Positions 16,359 to 26,108 of a stretch of 64,000 nucleotides of DNA are shown in pieces. The stretch is from Thalassoglobus sp. JC818. GTDB taxonomy: Bacteria; Planctomycetota; Planctomycetia; Planctomycetales; Planctomycetaceae. The notes under the pieces are model-generated. The model was not told the DNA's origin and made no database searches. It saw only the letters and a program-made list of their open reading frames with translations. How positions within the stretch are numbered: the stretch's first letter is position 1; each line of letters opens with the position of its first letter. The stretch covers positions 124,001 through 188,000 of the forward strand of contig NZ_JBFEFI010000002.1 of the NCBI RefSeq assembly GCF_040717535.1. Reading direction: 5' to 3'. The translations under genes were made by a program, and so were the position numbers.

Positions 16359-17591
16359 ATGTCCTTCCCATCCGTTTCCGAACAACTCAAAGTGATTCGA
16401 CGTGGAGTCGAGAAAATCGTTCCCGAAGAGGAACTGGAATCGAAGTTGAAGAAAAGCCTTGAAACGCAAACTCCACTACGCGTGAAGTACGGAATTGATC
16501 CCACAGCAGCGGATGTTCACCTCGGACATACGGTTCCGCTCCGAAAGATGCGCCAGTTTCAGGAACTCGGCCATCAAGCAGTGATCATCATCGGAAATGC
16601 AACAGCGATGGTGGGTGATCCGAGCGGCCGAGACGAAGCCCGCTCGAAGCGACTTTCTGAATCCGACGTGGAAGCCAATGCTCAATACTATCTGGAGCAG
16701 GTCGGAAAGGTGATCGATCTCGAGAAGGCGGAGGTTCACCGGAACGGCGACTGGTTCGGGAAAATGGGACTCGTCGACATTCTCAATCTGTGTGGCAAGG
16801 TTACCGTCGCCCAGCTGCTCAGCCGAGATGATTTCGCGAAGAGAATGAAAGCAGAGGTTCCGATTTTCCTGCACGAGTGTCTGTATCCAATCATGCAAGC
16901 CTGGGACTCGGTCATGATTCGCGCGGATATCGAACTTGGTGGAACCGAACAACTTTACAGCTTCATGCTTGCTCGTGATTTGCAGAAGGATCAGGAACTT
17001 CAACAACAGATTGGAGTCATGTCCCCAATTCTCGTCGGGACTGACGGAACGCGCCGGATGGGCAAGAGCCTCGGGAATTACATCGGGATTTCCGAAGAGC
17101 CTTACGAGATGATGAAGAAGTTCATGCAGGTGCCTGATGATGTCATGGAGATGTACTTCGAATTGCTCACAGACATCGACCTCGCCGAAGTGAAAAAAAT
17201 TCTCGCGGGGCATCCGAAGGACGCGAAGGTTCGACTGGCCCAATCAGTTATCGCTCAGTACTGGGACGAAGATTCTGGAGTTCAAGCAGCGAATCGATGG
17301 CAAAAAGAAATTGGTGAAGGAGGTCTGCCAACAGACATTCCGGAGAAGGCAATTTCTCGCCAACAGTTGAATGAAGAGGGTTGCCTTCAAGCTGCCCAGT
17401 TGCTGAAAGAATTGGGGCTCGTTCCGTCGACAAGTCAGGCAAACCAGCGAATTCAGGGTGGGGCTGTCTATACACTCGTCGATGGAGAAAAGACTGCCGT
17501 CGCCGACCGCAGCGACTGGATCACCGTGACGAATGGAATGATCGTTCGCGCAGGGAAAAAGGCCTGGGCCAAGGTTCTGCTCGAAGACTAA
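16359..17591 (+). CDS. tyrS: Tyrosyl-tRNA synthetase
   Basis: A 410-residue class I synthetase that charges tRNA-Tyr. The HIGH motif is HLGH at residues 54-57; the KMSKS motif reads RMGKS at 233-237; an S4 RNA-binding domain fills the C-terminus (about 340-410). The motif spacing and the length favour the TyrZ-like bacterial group. ILVGTDGTRRMGKS is the group's usual KMSKS context, with Gly in place of Ser. A hairpin followed by T is found 50 bases after the stop. It is monocistronic. Confidence 0.96.
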   Translation: MSFPSVSEQLKVIRRGVEKIVPEEELESKLKKSLETQTPLRVKYGIDPTAADVHLGHTVPLRKMRQFQELGHQAVIIIGNATAMVGDPSGRDEARSKRLSESDVEANAQYYLEQVGKVIDLEKAEVHRNGDWFGKMGLVDILNLCGKVTVAQLLSRDDFAKRMKAEVPIFLHECLYPIMQAWDSVMIRADIELGGTEQLYSFMLARDLQKDQELQQQIGVMSPILVGTDGTRRMGKSLGNYIGISEEPYEMMKKFMQVPDDVMEMYFELLTDIDLAEVKKILAGHPKDAKVRLAQSVIAQYWDEDSGVQAANRWQKEIGEGGLPTDIPEKAISRQQLNEEGCLQAAQLLKELGLVPSTSQANQRIQGGAVYTLVDGEKTAVADRSDWITVTNGMIVRAGKKAWAKVLLED

Positions 17592-17982
17592 GAGTGACCC
17601 TCAGAGTGGGTCGACAAGCAGCGTCGTGGTTTTTCAAAAGTCACGATTCAGGCACGCTGATGAATCGTGTTTTTCAGAAGTGTCAAACGGCAAGTGCCTG
17701 CCCATGTCTGCTTTCCTTGTGAATTCTTCTGTCGGGAGGGATTGAGGGGGTCGGGCGATTCTTCGGGTTTTGCTGGTTGCGACGAATGATTGTATGTGCT
17801 GGCCTGTGACGTATTTGTGGGAATCGCGTCGGTGTTGCTGGGCGATTGTTGTAAACCAACACGGGTGAGGAATCGAATTTCGCGAATGTTCTTTTCGAAG
17901 TGTATGAGATAGTATCCGTCAGTCGGTTCCGGCGCGTCGTCGACGTTTCATCACATTCATTTGCTAAAGATGTTCCCGTCTT
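17592..17982. other. Intergenic region between tyrS and the NatA gene
   Basis: This stretch of 391 bases holds the tyrS terminator and presumably the promoter of the ABC pair. A 338-codon minus-strand frame that starts over the ABC gene and ends here is an antisense shadow. Confidence 0.5.
17642..17674 (+). terminator. Intrinsic terminator of tyrS
   Basis: CACGATTCA (17642-17650) and TGAATCGTG (17661-17669) form a perfect 9-base stem with a 10-base loop, then five T. Confidence 0.85.
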
Positions 17983-18738
17983 ATGATTCGAGTCCAGGAT
18001 CTCACGAAAGAGTTTTTTGATCTCAAGAGGGGACCAGTCGCAGCACTGAACAAAGTCTCTTTCGAGGTGAAACCGGGTGAAATCTTTGGGCTTTTGGGCC
18101 CGAACGGGGCAGGCAAAACGACGTGTTTGAGAATTCTGAGCACGGTTCTGAAGCCGACATCCGGGCTGGCGCTCGTTGCAGGATTTGATGTCGCGCGGTC
18201 GCCTGAATCGGTTCGGGCCAACATTGGCTTCATGTCCGGGAACACTGGCATTTACGACCGAATGACCGCCTGGGAAATGGTCGAGTATTACGGTCGCTTG
18301 TATGGGATTGAAGAAGAACAGCTGCAAAACCGTCTGCATGAGATCTTTGATCAATTGCAGATGAACGAGATTCGCGATCTGCTGGGCTCGAAGATGTCGA
18401 CGGGAATGAAACAGAAAGTTTCGATCGCCCGGACGATTGTGCACGACCCGCCGGTTCTCATCTTCGATGAGCCAACATCCGGGCTGGATGTGCTTGTGGC
18501 TCGAGCGGTGCTGGAAGCGGTCGATTCTTTGCGCGATGCTGGGAAGTGCATCATTTTCTCGACGCACATCATGCGAGAAGTCGAGAAGCTGTGCGACCGA
18601 GTTGCGATTATCCACAAAGGGGAAATCCTCGATGTTGGAACAGTTGATGAACTGATTCAGAAGTACGTTCAACCCGACATCGAAGAAGTGTTCTTCCATC
18701 TGATCGGTTCCCGGGACCCCCTGATGAACGCGATTTGA
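17983..18738 (+). CDS. ABC transporter ATP-binding protein (NatA-like)
   Basis: The 251-residue ATPase has Walker A GPNGAGKT (about 42-49), a signature read as MSTGMKQK rather than LSGGQ, Walker [13 protein letters not shown], and the H-loop FSTHI. The signature form and the presence of a large ABC-2 permease just downstream place it with the NatA sodium-exporter group. The gene ends 44 bases before the permease-protease fusion, so the two form an operon. It should energise that membrane partner. Confidence 0.94.
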   Translation: MIRVQDLTKEFFDLKRGPVAALNKVSFEVKPGEIFGLLGPNGAGKTTCLRILSTVLKPTSGLALVAGFDVARSPESVRANIGFMSGNTGIYDRMTAWEMVEYYGRLYGIEEEQLQNRLHEIFDQLQMNEIRDLLGSKMSTGMKQKVSIARTIVHDPPVLIFDEPTSGLDVLVARAVLEAVDSLRDAGKCIIFSTHIMREVEKLCDRVAIIHKGEILDVGTVDELIQKYVQPDIEEVFFHLIGSRDPLMNAI

Positions 18739-18782
18739 TTGTCACGGACGTCTGACTGCGAAAGAGACTCACTGAGAGCACT

Positions 18783-21185
18783 ATGAGTTGGAAAAATATC
18801 AAGCTGATCTTCCTCCGTGAGGTGCGCGACCAGTTGCGTGATCGCCGAACCTTATTCATGGTGGCGGTTCTTCCGTTGTTGCTGTACCCCGCTCTCGGAA
18901 TCGGCATGGTGCAGATGACTGTCACCTTCGAGGAACAGACTCGCAGCGTGGTCGTGCTCGGCGTTGATGAAATTCCATCACCCAAACTGATCGACGGAAC
19001 GAAGTTTCGATCGGACTTATTCAAAGAACCAGCGAGTGCGAACAAGCTCCGCGTGATCTCCGATGCCACCGGAAATCTCGAAGAGCATGAGATCGATGAA
19101 GAACTCAGACAGGAGTTCACGCAGTTCCTGGATTCACTTTCAGAAAACGAGCGAAAACTTCAGCGACTGGCGGTCCTCGAACGCGATTTCGCACTCGACG
19201 AAACGTACGAACGTTCGGACCCGGAACTTGCCGAGTTGATCAAAGAGCAACAAGCTCTTCGCAAAGAAGCGATCGCCCTTCTGGCGGATTCACCCGCCGA
19301 AGTCGTGATCCTGTTTCCTGCCGGGTTCAAGCAGGCTTATGCAGACCTGACGAGCTCCATTGCTGACGGCGCGGTGTCGGAAGAGATGCTGAATGATTTG
19401 CCGCGCCCTTTTGTCATTCATAACAGCGCTAACGAACGCTCCGAGATCGCGTTTAATCGAGCGAATAAAGCTCTGGCCGCATGGGAAGATGAAGTTCTTA
19501 CAGACCGATTGAGTCAAGCGAAGCTCCCGGTTGCGTTCACCGATGCGATTCCGATCACAGATATCGATTTGGCCGAAGCAGACGAAATCGCTGCGAATGT
19601 CTGGAGTAAGATTTTCCCCGCGCTGCTGGTCATTATGTCAGTGACGGGTGCGTTCTATCCAGCGATCGATCTAGGGGCTGGCGAAAAAGAACGCGGCACC
19701 ATGGAAACGCTGCTGATTTCCCCAGCGACTCGCGCTGAGATTGTCTTCGGGAAATTTCTGACTGTGATGCTCTTCAGCATCTCGACAGCATTGCTCAATC
19801 TGGCGAGCATGGGATTCACGGGAAAACATATGCTGACAGCGGTCAGCCAAGGGGCAGCGTCTCCGTTGGGTGATCTGTCGTTTCCGCCGCTGCTTTCGTT
19901 GCTGTGGGTCGTGCTTCTGGCGATTCCCCTGTCAGCTCTGTTCAGTGCACTCAGTCTTTCGCTTGCGATGTTCGCGAAGAGCAGCAAGGAAGGCCAGTAC
20001 TATCTGACGCCCCTGTTGATGGTGACGATGGGGCTGACAATGTTCTGTCTCAACCCGTCGATCGAATTGACCCCGTATTACAGCGTGTTGCCCGTTGTTG
20101 GTCCCGCACTGTTACTGAAGTCGCTCTTGCTTGAGGGCGCCACGTCATCTTCGGTGGTGACCTATGTTCTGCCGGTGCTGATCACCAGTATTACTTACAG
20201 TGGAATTGCGTTGTGGTGGGCGATCGATCAGTTTCAAAGTGAAGGAATTCTGTTCCGAGAGGCGGAGCGATTCGATCTCGGGCTGTGGTTTCGGCACTTG
20301 CTTCGAGACAAGGAAGAGACTCCCAGCTTCTCGGAAGCGACGGTTTGTTTTGTCTTGATCGCGATGCTTCAGTTCCTGTTCCTGACGTCGATGCAAAGCT
20401 CACCCTCTGCGTTAAGCGGACCGGTTCGAATGGTGCAGGTGCAGTTGATTTACCTGATCGCCACGGTCGGTGTACCGCCAGTTTTGATGGGCTTATTGCT
20501 GACGACTAATCTTTGGAAAACATTGAAGCTGCATCTTCCGAACTGGAAGTACCTGTTGGCGGCCTGTCTGCTGCCACTCAGTCTTCAACCGCTCACGCTG
20601 GAGTTGATGTCCGCTCTCGATCCCTTCTTCCCACCGCTTCCCCCCGGGGCAGAGCAGATGATGCAAGCGATGGCAACAGATACTGTTCCGCTGTGGTTAA
20701 CGCTGGCGACGTTTGCATTGGCTCCCGCAGTTTGCGAAGAGCTCGCATTTCGTGGTTTTATTCTGAGTGGACTTCAGCGATCGAAACGCGAATGGCTGCC
20801 GATCATTATTTCAGCGATGTTGTTCGGCGTGATCCATATGATCCCGAAGCAGCAATTCAATGCAGCTCTGCTCGGTCTGGTGTTGGGACTGTTGGCGGTC
20901 CGCAGTCAAAGCTTGTGGCCGGGAGTTGTCTTCCACTTTGTGTTCAATGGCGTCCAGGTATTGGCAGCTCGGTTGACTCCTGAGGCCCTCACAGAGGGGC
21001 CCGCACAGTTTGTGTTCCGAGTCGGCGAGTCCGGGACGATTGAGTCGGTCAGTTTTCAACCGGTCTTTCTCGTGGTTTGTGCTGTCGTCTCGGGCGGTCT
21101 TCTGTATTGGCTCTTGAATTCTGGAAAACCATCAACTCATTTGGATTCGAATTCCAATCTGAATGGTTCCTTCGCGGCTGAGTAA
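18783..21185 (+). CDS. NatB-like ABC-2 permease fused to a CPBP intramembrane protease
   Basis: The 800-residue protein has two parts. Residues 1-about 520 form an ABC-2 permease: a first membrane helix (about 21-43), a large soluble loop (about 50-275) and a set of helices starting ALLVIMSVTGAFYPAIDLGAGEKERGTMETLL. Residues about 540-790 form a CPBP (Abi/CAAX-like) domain with EELAFR (Glu652, Glu653, Arg657), FGVIH (His685) and HFVFN (His718, Asn722), so all expected catalytic residues are present. It probably exports ions or a small molecule with the NatA-like ATPase and may also cut a membrane protein. The last 20 residues are polar. Confidence 0.93.
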   Translation: MSWKNIKLIFLREVRDQLRDRRTLFMVAVLPLLLYPALGIGMVQMTVTFEEQTRSVVVLGVDEIPSPKLIDGTKFRSDLFKEPASANKLRVISDATGNLEEHEIDEELRQEFTQFLDSLSENERKLQRLAVLERDFALDETYERSDPELAELIKEQQALRKEAIALLADSPAEVVILFPAGFKQAYADLTSSIADGAVSEEMLNDLPRPFVIHNSANERSEIAFNRANKALAAWEDEVLTDRLSQAKLPVAFTDAIPITDIDLAEADEIAANVWSKIFPALLVIMSVTGAFYPAIDLGAGEKERGTMETLLISPATRAEIVFGKFLTVMLFSISTALLNLASMGFTGKHMLTAVSQGAASPLGDLSFPPLLSLLWVVLLAIPLSALFSALSLSLAMFAKSSKEGQYYLTPLLMVTMGLTMFCLNPSIELTPYYSVLPVVGPALLLKSLLLEGATSSSVVTYVLPVLITSITYSGIALWWAIDQFQSEGILFREAERFDLGLWFRHLLRDKEETPSFSEATVCFVLIAMLQFLFLTSMQSSPSALSGPVRMVQVQLIYLIATVGVPPVLMGLLLTTNLWKTLKLHLPNWKYLLAACLLPLSLQPLTLELMSALDPFFPPLPPGAEQMMQAMATDTVPLWLTLATFALAPAVCEELAFRGFILSGLQRSKREWLPIIISAMLFGVIHMIPKQQFNAALLGLVLGLLAVRSQSLWPGVVFHFVFNGVQVLAARLTPEALTEGPAQFVFRVGESGTIESVSFQPVFLVVCAVVSGGLLYWLLNSGKPSTHLDSNSNLNGSFAAE

Positions 21186-21289
21186 GCGGTTCGACGAATT
21201 GGTCTTGTCAGTCATGGGGTTGATGCCAATGATATCATGTTGGAGGCTCCCATTGATGAGCGGAGCAATTCAACTCAGGAACCGCGAGA

Positions 21290-22477
21290 GTGTCTGTTGC
21301 GAGGACGTGTATTGCTGGTCTGCTGATAGCGCTGTTCGCTTGCGATAAATCATTTTGCGCCCAGCAACCCGTCAAAGAGTCGGCTTCAGAGAGCACAGCG
21401 TCTCTGGTTCGACAACTTGGAAGCCGTTCGTTTCAAGTTCGCTCTGATGCTGAAAGAAAACTTCTCGAAAGCGGATTCGACTCTTTAGGGGCCATCAATC
21501 AGGGGATCAATTCCGACGACCCTGAAGTTCGCACAAGATCTCTGCGAGTCATGCAGCTACTGGAGCGATCGATTTTCGTTCGTTACCGCGACAAAATCCG
21601 TGACAACCCGTGGCTTTTCCCACAGCAACTCACTCCCGGTTGGGAGACGTTCTTCGAACTGGTTGGCGAATCACCGGAAGCAAGGGCTCTGTACGTTCAG
21701 CTTCTACAGAGTGAAACAGCCATCATGCTCTCGCTGAACCGACCGGGATGGCAATCCAGATTCGAACAACGATGCGGGGAGATTCTATCATTTCCGCAAG
21801 GACCTTTTCAGGCAAAGACTTCGCTGGCCACGATGACGGCTTTACTCTTTCTCGCCTGTCATCCGGAAAACACCCCCAGTGGACCCGCGACAACGGTGAT
21901 CAACAGTTTTCTGAACGACTCGCAATTTCGCAGGGCAACACGCGACCAGAAGACCGGCACCGTGCTGCGATCGCTGGTGGGGCAGTGGATTCTCTGTTCT
22001 GTCAGTTCATCGAGCAGCCAACGACTGAGTTTGGCAGCGTCATTTGAAATGGCCGAAGGTCTGGACGCTGCGCGAGAGTTGATCAGCCAGCGACACAAAG
22101 TCAGCTTCTCACCCACTCACCTCGAAGACGCCATTTCTTACCTCGGGCGTTACGGAGGGCCGGTCGTCATCGAGGAATTGGAACAACTTCTCGATGACGA
22201 AATGAAGCTTCGGGGGCGATATCGGGGAGGTCCTGAAGTTCAGGTGCGTGACATCGCACTCGCTGCGCTTCTGCATCTGACGAATCAGAACCCCGAGAGT
22301 TACGGACTCCACGATCTGCGTCCGCGCACCGGATTTTTGTATATCGGGAGTTCCGTACGTTTCGGGAGTACAGAAGACCGTCTCTCAGCGATCGAACAGT
22401 GGAGGACCTGGCGAGCCCGCAATCTTGGAATTGCCGTTCCTGACACAACGATTGCTGACGAAGGGATCGTGCTCTAA
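21290..22477 (+). CDS. Secreted HEAT-repeat-like protein
   Basis: The 395-residue product starts with a signal peptide (about 1-24; GTG start, no ATG in frame nearby). The rest is helical: ASLVRQLGSRSFQVRSDAERKLLESG is a typical planctomycete motif placed before HEAT-like repeats, and DDPEVRTRSLRVMQLLE and the region around 300-330 look like further repeats. Proteins of this type are common in this phylum, exported, and of unknown function; protein binding is likely. It follows the NatB-CPBP gene by about 100 bases on the same strand. Confidence 0.78.
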   Translation: MSVARTCIAGLLIALFACDKSFCAQQPVKESASESTASLVRQLGSRSFQVRSDAERKLLESGFDSLGAINQGINSDDPEVRTRSLRVMQLLERSIFVRYRDKIRDNPWLFPQQLTPGWETFFELVGESPEARALYVQLLQSETAIMLSLNRPGWQSRFEQRCGEILSFPQGPFQAKTSLATMTALLFLACHPENTPSGPATTVINSFLNDSQFRRATRDQKTGTVLRSLVGQWILCSVSSSSSQRLSLAASFEMAEGLDAARELISQRHKVSFSPTHLEDAISYLGRYGGPVVIEELEQLLDDEMKLRGRYRGGPEVQVRDIALAALLHLTNQNPESYGLHDLRPRTGFLYIGSSVRFGSTEDRLSAIEQWRTWRARNLGIAVPDTTIADEGIVL

Positions 22478-22527
22478 CACGACCCAGTCTCAGGTTTGTG
22501 GACTGATTCAACGAACTGCATCTCGCC

Positions 22528-23505
22528 TTAACGACGGGAGTTCTTTTCCTGAGCGATGCGCAACGACTCGACGTGGTAGTCAAACCAGATGTCGCTCATC
22601 GTTTCGATCATCTTCTTGCGATTGTGGGCGAGGTCTTCCAATTCGATGTAGGTGTGATCGACCCCCAAGTCCACCAGATGCTGGTGAAAGTCTCGAATAG
22701 TGGGAAGGTGCCCGCCATCTTTGGTTCCGCAGGCGATTTGAATGCGAAGCTTTCCCCGGATCTGTTTGAGGTTCTTCTCGGCGAGCAGAAATGCATCGTT
22801 GTCTCGGTAGTTTTGGATGTCTGGGCCGAGATAGTTGTTTGGGTAGGTGTCGGGAGTGTCCGGATCAAAGTTCTCAGCCGTTCGAGGAACGTTACCAGCT
22901 TGGCAAAACAACGAGCAAAACATCTCCGGGTACTTCATCGCGAGGCGGGTTGACCCCCGACCGCCCATCGAGAAGCCCTCGATACAGCGTCCCTCTCGAG
23001 ACGGAATCGTGCGATAATTCTCGTCGATGTGCGGAATCAGACCTTCGATGAACATCGATTCGATCGGGAATTCACCATCGAATGAGTCTTTGTAGAACGT
23101 GCTTCGGCCTCCATTCGGAAACACCATAATCATCGGCGGCCACTTTCCTGACTCAATTCCCTCGTTGAGCACGGTGACATCTTCGAAGCTGTGAAACTCG
23201 TTGCCTCCGTTCCCGTGCAGATTGTAAATGACAGGGAATCGTTTCGAAGAATCCTTGTGGTATTCGGACGGGAGATAAATGCAGTATCCGACGTCCTTGC
23301 CATTTTTTTCGAAGTGAAAAGTGTGGTGCGTGACACCCTCCGGAAGTCCACTCTCTGGAATTGCATTAACCCATGTGATGCTCGGACCGGTCGGTTTTCC
23401 GTTTCTTTGTGCGAAAAGTGGAGTTGCTCCGATCGTCAGGAGGACGAGAACAGCCAGACCAAATGAGCGGCCGGCGGAAAAGCGACAATTCCAGTTCAGT
23501 GGCAT
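22528..23505 (-). CDS. Secreted esterase (alpha/beta hydrolase, esterase D / feruloyl-esterase-like)
   Basis: A 325-residue enzyme with a signal peptide (about 1-32, ending near PLFAQ) and an alpha/beta-hydrolase fold. The nucleophile elbow is EGFSMGGRGS, an oxyanion region is VIYNLHGNGGNE, and a late His in EDLAHNRKKM is the likely catalytic base. It resembles the putative-esterase family that includes esterase D and the domain joined to xylanases. The start at 23505 is chosen because the signal peptide begins there and CGGAGT precedes it; the frame is open up to 23592. It probably hydrolyses carboxyl esters outside the cytoplasm. Confidence 0.9.
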   Translation of the reverse strand: MPLNWNCRFSAGRSFGLAVLVLLTIGATPLFAQRNGKPTGPSITWVNAIPESGLPEGVTHHTFHFEKNGKDVGYCIYLPSEYHKDSSKRFPVIYNLHGNGGNEFHSFEDVTVLNEGIESGKWPPMIMVFPNGGRSTFYKDSFDGEFPIESMFIEGLIPHIDENYRTIPSREGRCIEGFSMGGRGSTRLAMKYPEMFCSLFCQAGNVPRTAENFDPDTPDTYPNNYLGPDIQNYRDNDAFLLAEKNLKQIRGKLRIQIACGTKDGGHLPTIRDFHQHLVDLGVDHTYIELEDLAHNRKKMIETMSDIWFDYHVESLRIAQEKNSRR

Positions 23506-23783
23506 GGAAAATACTCCGTGTGTCCCATTCGGGAGCGGGGAATGGGGAGGGGTTTGAGACGTCAAACAGGCAATCACCCTGTGAAACATCACTCGGTTCG
23601 ACTAAAGTTTCACATTGCGAAGAATAGTGAATACCGCCACCGAGGTCGCCTTTCACAAACGGGTTTCTACCGGGAATCCAAACAGCGACCTTCGATTGAT
23701 GCGGAACCGGATCATAAATTCAATAAACCCATCTCACTGAAAAGTGGGTCGGGCTGCATACTGTTTCAGGAGTAGCGTTCATC

Positions 23784-25922
23784 ATGGATCCATATGCACC
23801 GTGTCCTTGCGGTAGTGGCAAAAAGGTGAAGTTCTGCTGTCAGGCCATTTTGCCAGAAATGAGCAAGATCGAGCGGTTGCAAGAAAACAACCAGCCACAC
23901 ATGGCGCTGCAGTTGATCGACAAATTGCTGAAAGATCATCCAGAAAATGGCTGGCTCGTCACTCAGCGCGCCATGGCACTTTTCAATGATGATGAATTCG
24001 AGGTTGCGCGCGACAGCTTGTTGCCATTCTTGCGCAAAAACCCCGAACATCCTCTCGCGAATGCTTTGCTCGCCATCGCTGTCTCTCAGATTGAGCCGGT
24101 GGAGCGCAGCAAGAAGGTGATTCATCGAGCCTTCCTGAAGAGCATGAACGCGGAGCCGCAACTCGTCGCGATTCTGGCCGGAAAGCTGGTTTCGTTTTTC
24201 CTCGAGTCCGGACAGGATATGGCTGCCCGCCAGCACATGGCGATCGTTCTGCGACTTGGCAATGACGAAGAACGTCAGCGAACGCTGATGGCAATGCTGG
24301 AACTCGATGCCGATACCAGTGTTCCGTATCCGCTTCGAGGAGGGCATCCGCTTCCGACCTATAATCCTCCGGAAGAACTCAAACCGCAATTCAAAAAAGC
24401 CCAGCGTCTGTATGTTCACGGATGCTTTTCCGAAGCGGCTGATCTGTTGCAGACATTGACGGAGCAGGATCCGGAATCCGCCGAACTTTGGCACACCATC
24501 GGATTGATGCGTGCCTGGGACGGGGACGAAGCAGCAGGCGCAACTGCTCTGCATCGCGCTGCAAGTTTGTACGACAACTATGACCGAGCAGTCGACCTCG
24601 AAACAGTTGCGCAGCTTCTGGATCGTCGCCAGAAAGAGAACGCAGTCGTCTCTCGAATGCGAAGCTACGAGACAGAATCACTTTCGCAGTTGTTGACGCG
24701 ACTCGACAACGAAGATCGACTCTGCCGTGTGCCAATGGTCGATCAAAATAACGGGATCGCAGCTTCATACGATATTCTGGATCGAGAACTTCCCACAAAC
24801 GACGCACTCGAATCGATGACCGTGGAGACAGTTCCTCGATCGATCTCTCGACTCGTATTGGTCGACAAGGTCGATGCTTCCTCACCTGCCGTCGTTCACC
24901 TCACAGCTGTTGAAGGGGAGCGACTTGAGAAGGCTCAGGAGACTTTGGAGAAAGCGGCCGGAGAGTTGATCAAGCCCGTTGAACCAGAACCAGAAGAGGG
25001 CGAAGACTCTGATGTCGTCGCCTGGTACGCAAAGGACGAACTTGCTCTAACCGAGTCCGCTTTCTTCCCGCCAAAAACTCCTTCACGAATTCGGCAGCAG
25101 TTGCGGAAAGAGTTTACGGATCGAAGCATCCATGAAACCTGGATGAATTCCTCTCAGACCGCACTGCAAGGCAAAAGTCCTGCCGAAGCTGCGAATGATG
25201 AATCGCTGAAGGTTCCACTGGCTGCAGCCATCTGCGTCTTCGACGCCTTCCTCGATCGCCGGGATATCATTCTCGATCAGGAACAGCTCGCGGAAAAACT
25301 CAACGTTCAGCGCGCAGCATCCATTCCTCCGCAGGACAATCTCGACCTGAACACGCTCACGGTTTCACAGCTCCAAAGAGTTGCTCTCGACGGAATGTCA
25401 GACGAACTCTTTGATCTCGTCATGCAGCGAGCACTTGTCATCAAGCACTGCGGTCACGGTTATCGAATTCTGACTGAGTTCTTGAACAATCGTCCGCAGC
25501 TCGTTGCTGAGAAAGATACTGAAGCACAACAAGCCTTCAGAACTCTCGCTGAAGTCTGCAGCCGGTCACTGCGAGAAGGTGAGGCACTGGAATGGATTCA
25601 GCGCGGCTTTGAGTATTCCAAGAGTACGAACGCTCCGTTTGAATCGCTGCTGATGTGGAAGATGCAGGAGCTTCAATTCCGCGCGAAAGATCTCGACGAT
25701 CCAAAGCTGAAAGAACTCCTTCTGGAATTGTGGAACCACTACGGAGCAAAACTTCCGATCGTTCGCGAACGTCTGGAAGAATTCGTCCGAGCACTCGAGA
25801 TCGACGCTCCTTGGGAAAACGCAATCGTGATGCCCGGTGCTTCTGCCGAAGGCGGAACCAAATGGACAGCCCAAACAGAAGAAACCGTCAGCGGCGAGAA
25901 AAAACTCTGGCTTCCTGATTAG
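23784..25922 (+). CDS. SEC-C metal-binding and TPR-like protein
   Basis: The 712-residue cytoplasmic protein opens with a SEC-C motif (Cys7, Cys9, Cys18, Cys19 in PCPCGSGKKVKFCC), which binds zinc. TPR-like helices follow (about 30-140 and 205-280: LIDKLLKDHPENGWLVTQRAMALFNDDEFEVA). The middle and C-terminal parts (about 290-690) are unfamiliar and helical. SEC-C motifs occur in SecA and in many proteins near the ribosome or the protein-export machinery. AGGAG lies 11 bases before the ATG. Function is unknown. Confidence 0.85.
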   Translation: MDPYAPCPCGSGKKVKFCCQAILPEMSKIERLQENNQPHMALQLIDKLLKDHPENGWLVTQRAMALFNDDEFEVARDSLLPFLRKNPEHPLANALLAIAVSQIEPVERSKKVIHRAFLKSMNAEPQLVAILAGKLVSFFLESGQDMAARQHMAIVLRLGNDEERQRTLMAMLELDADTSVPYPLRGGHPLPTYNPPEELKPQFKKAQRLYVHGCFSEAADLLQTLTEQDPESAELWHTIGLMRAWDGDEAAGATALHRAASLYDNYDRAVDLETVAQLLDRRQKENAVVSRMRSYETESLSQLLTRLDNEDRLCRVPMVDQNNGIAASYDILDRELPTNDALESMTVETVPRSISRLVLVDKVDASSPAVVHLTAVEGERLEKAQETLEKAAGELIKPVEPEPEEGEDSDVVAWYAKDELALTESAFFPPKTPSRIRQQLRKEFTDRSIHETWMNSSQTALQGKSPAEAANDESLKVPLAAAICVFDAFLDRRDIILDQEQLAEKLNVQRAASIPPQDNLDLNTLTVSQLQRVALDGMSDELFDLVMQRALVIKHCGHGYRILTEFLNNRPQLVAEKDTEAQQAFRTLAEVCSRSLREGEALEWIQRGFEYSKSTNAPFESLLMWKMQELQFRAKDLDDPKLKELLLELWNHYGAKLPIVRERLEEFVRALEIDAPWENAIVMPGASAEGGTKWTAQTEETVSGEKKLWLPD

Positions 25923-26108
25923 GGATTCTGCGAAGAGTCTTCGATCGTTCAATGTTTTTGTCGTCTCGATGAACAGTTCGGGTGACCTCGTCGAAGTTGC
26001 GCGAATGGTGCGTTGATAGTGATGGTGTGATGATATCGAGATGATCCTATCACTCCCTCTTTAGTCCCGAGGGAGTGGTCGAATGGCCCACGCGTATGAG
26101 TCGGGAAG

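Noticed and set aside
17683-18699. Minus-strand open frame of 338 codons
   Set aside because: It lies antisense to the NatA-like gene, whose Walker motifs are clear; its translation has no family resemblance and is rich in Arg, Asn and His as shadow frames are.
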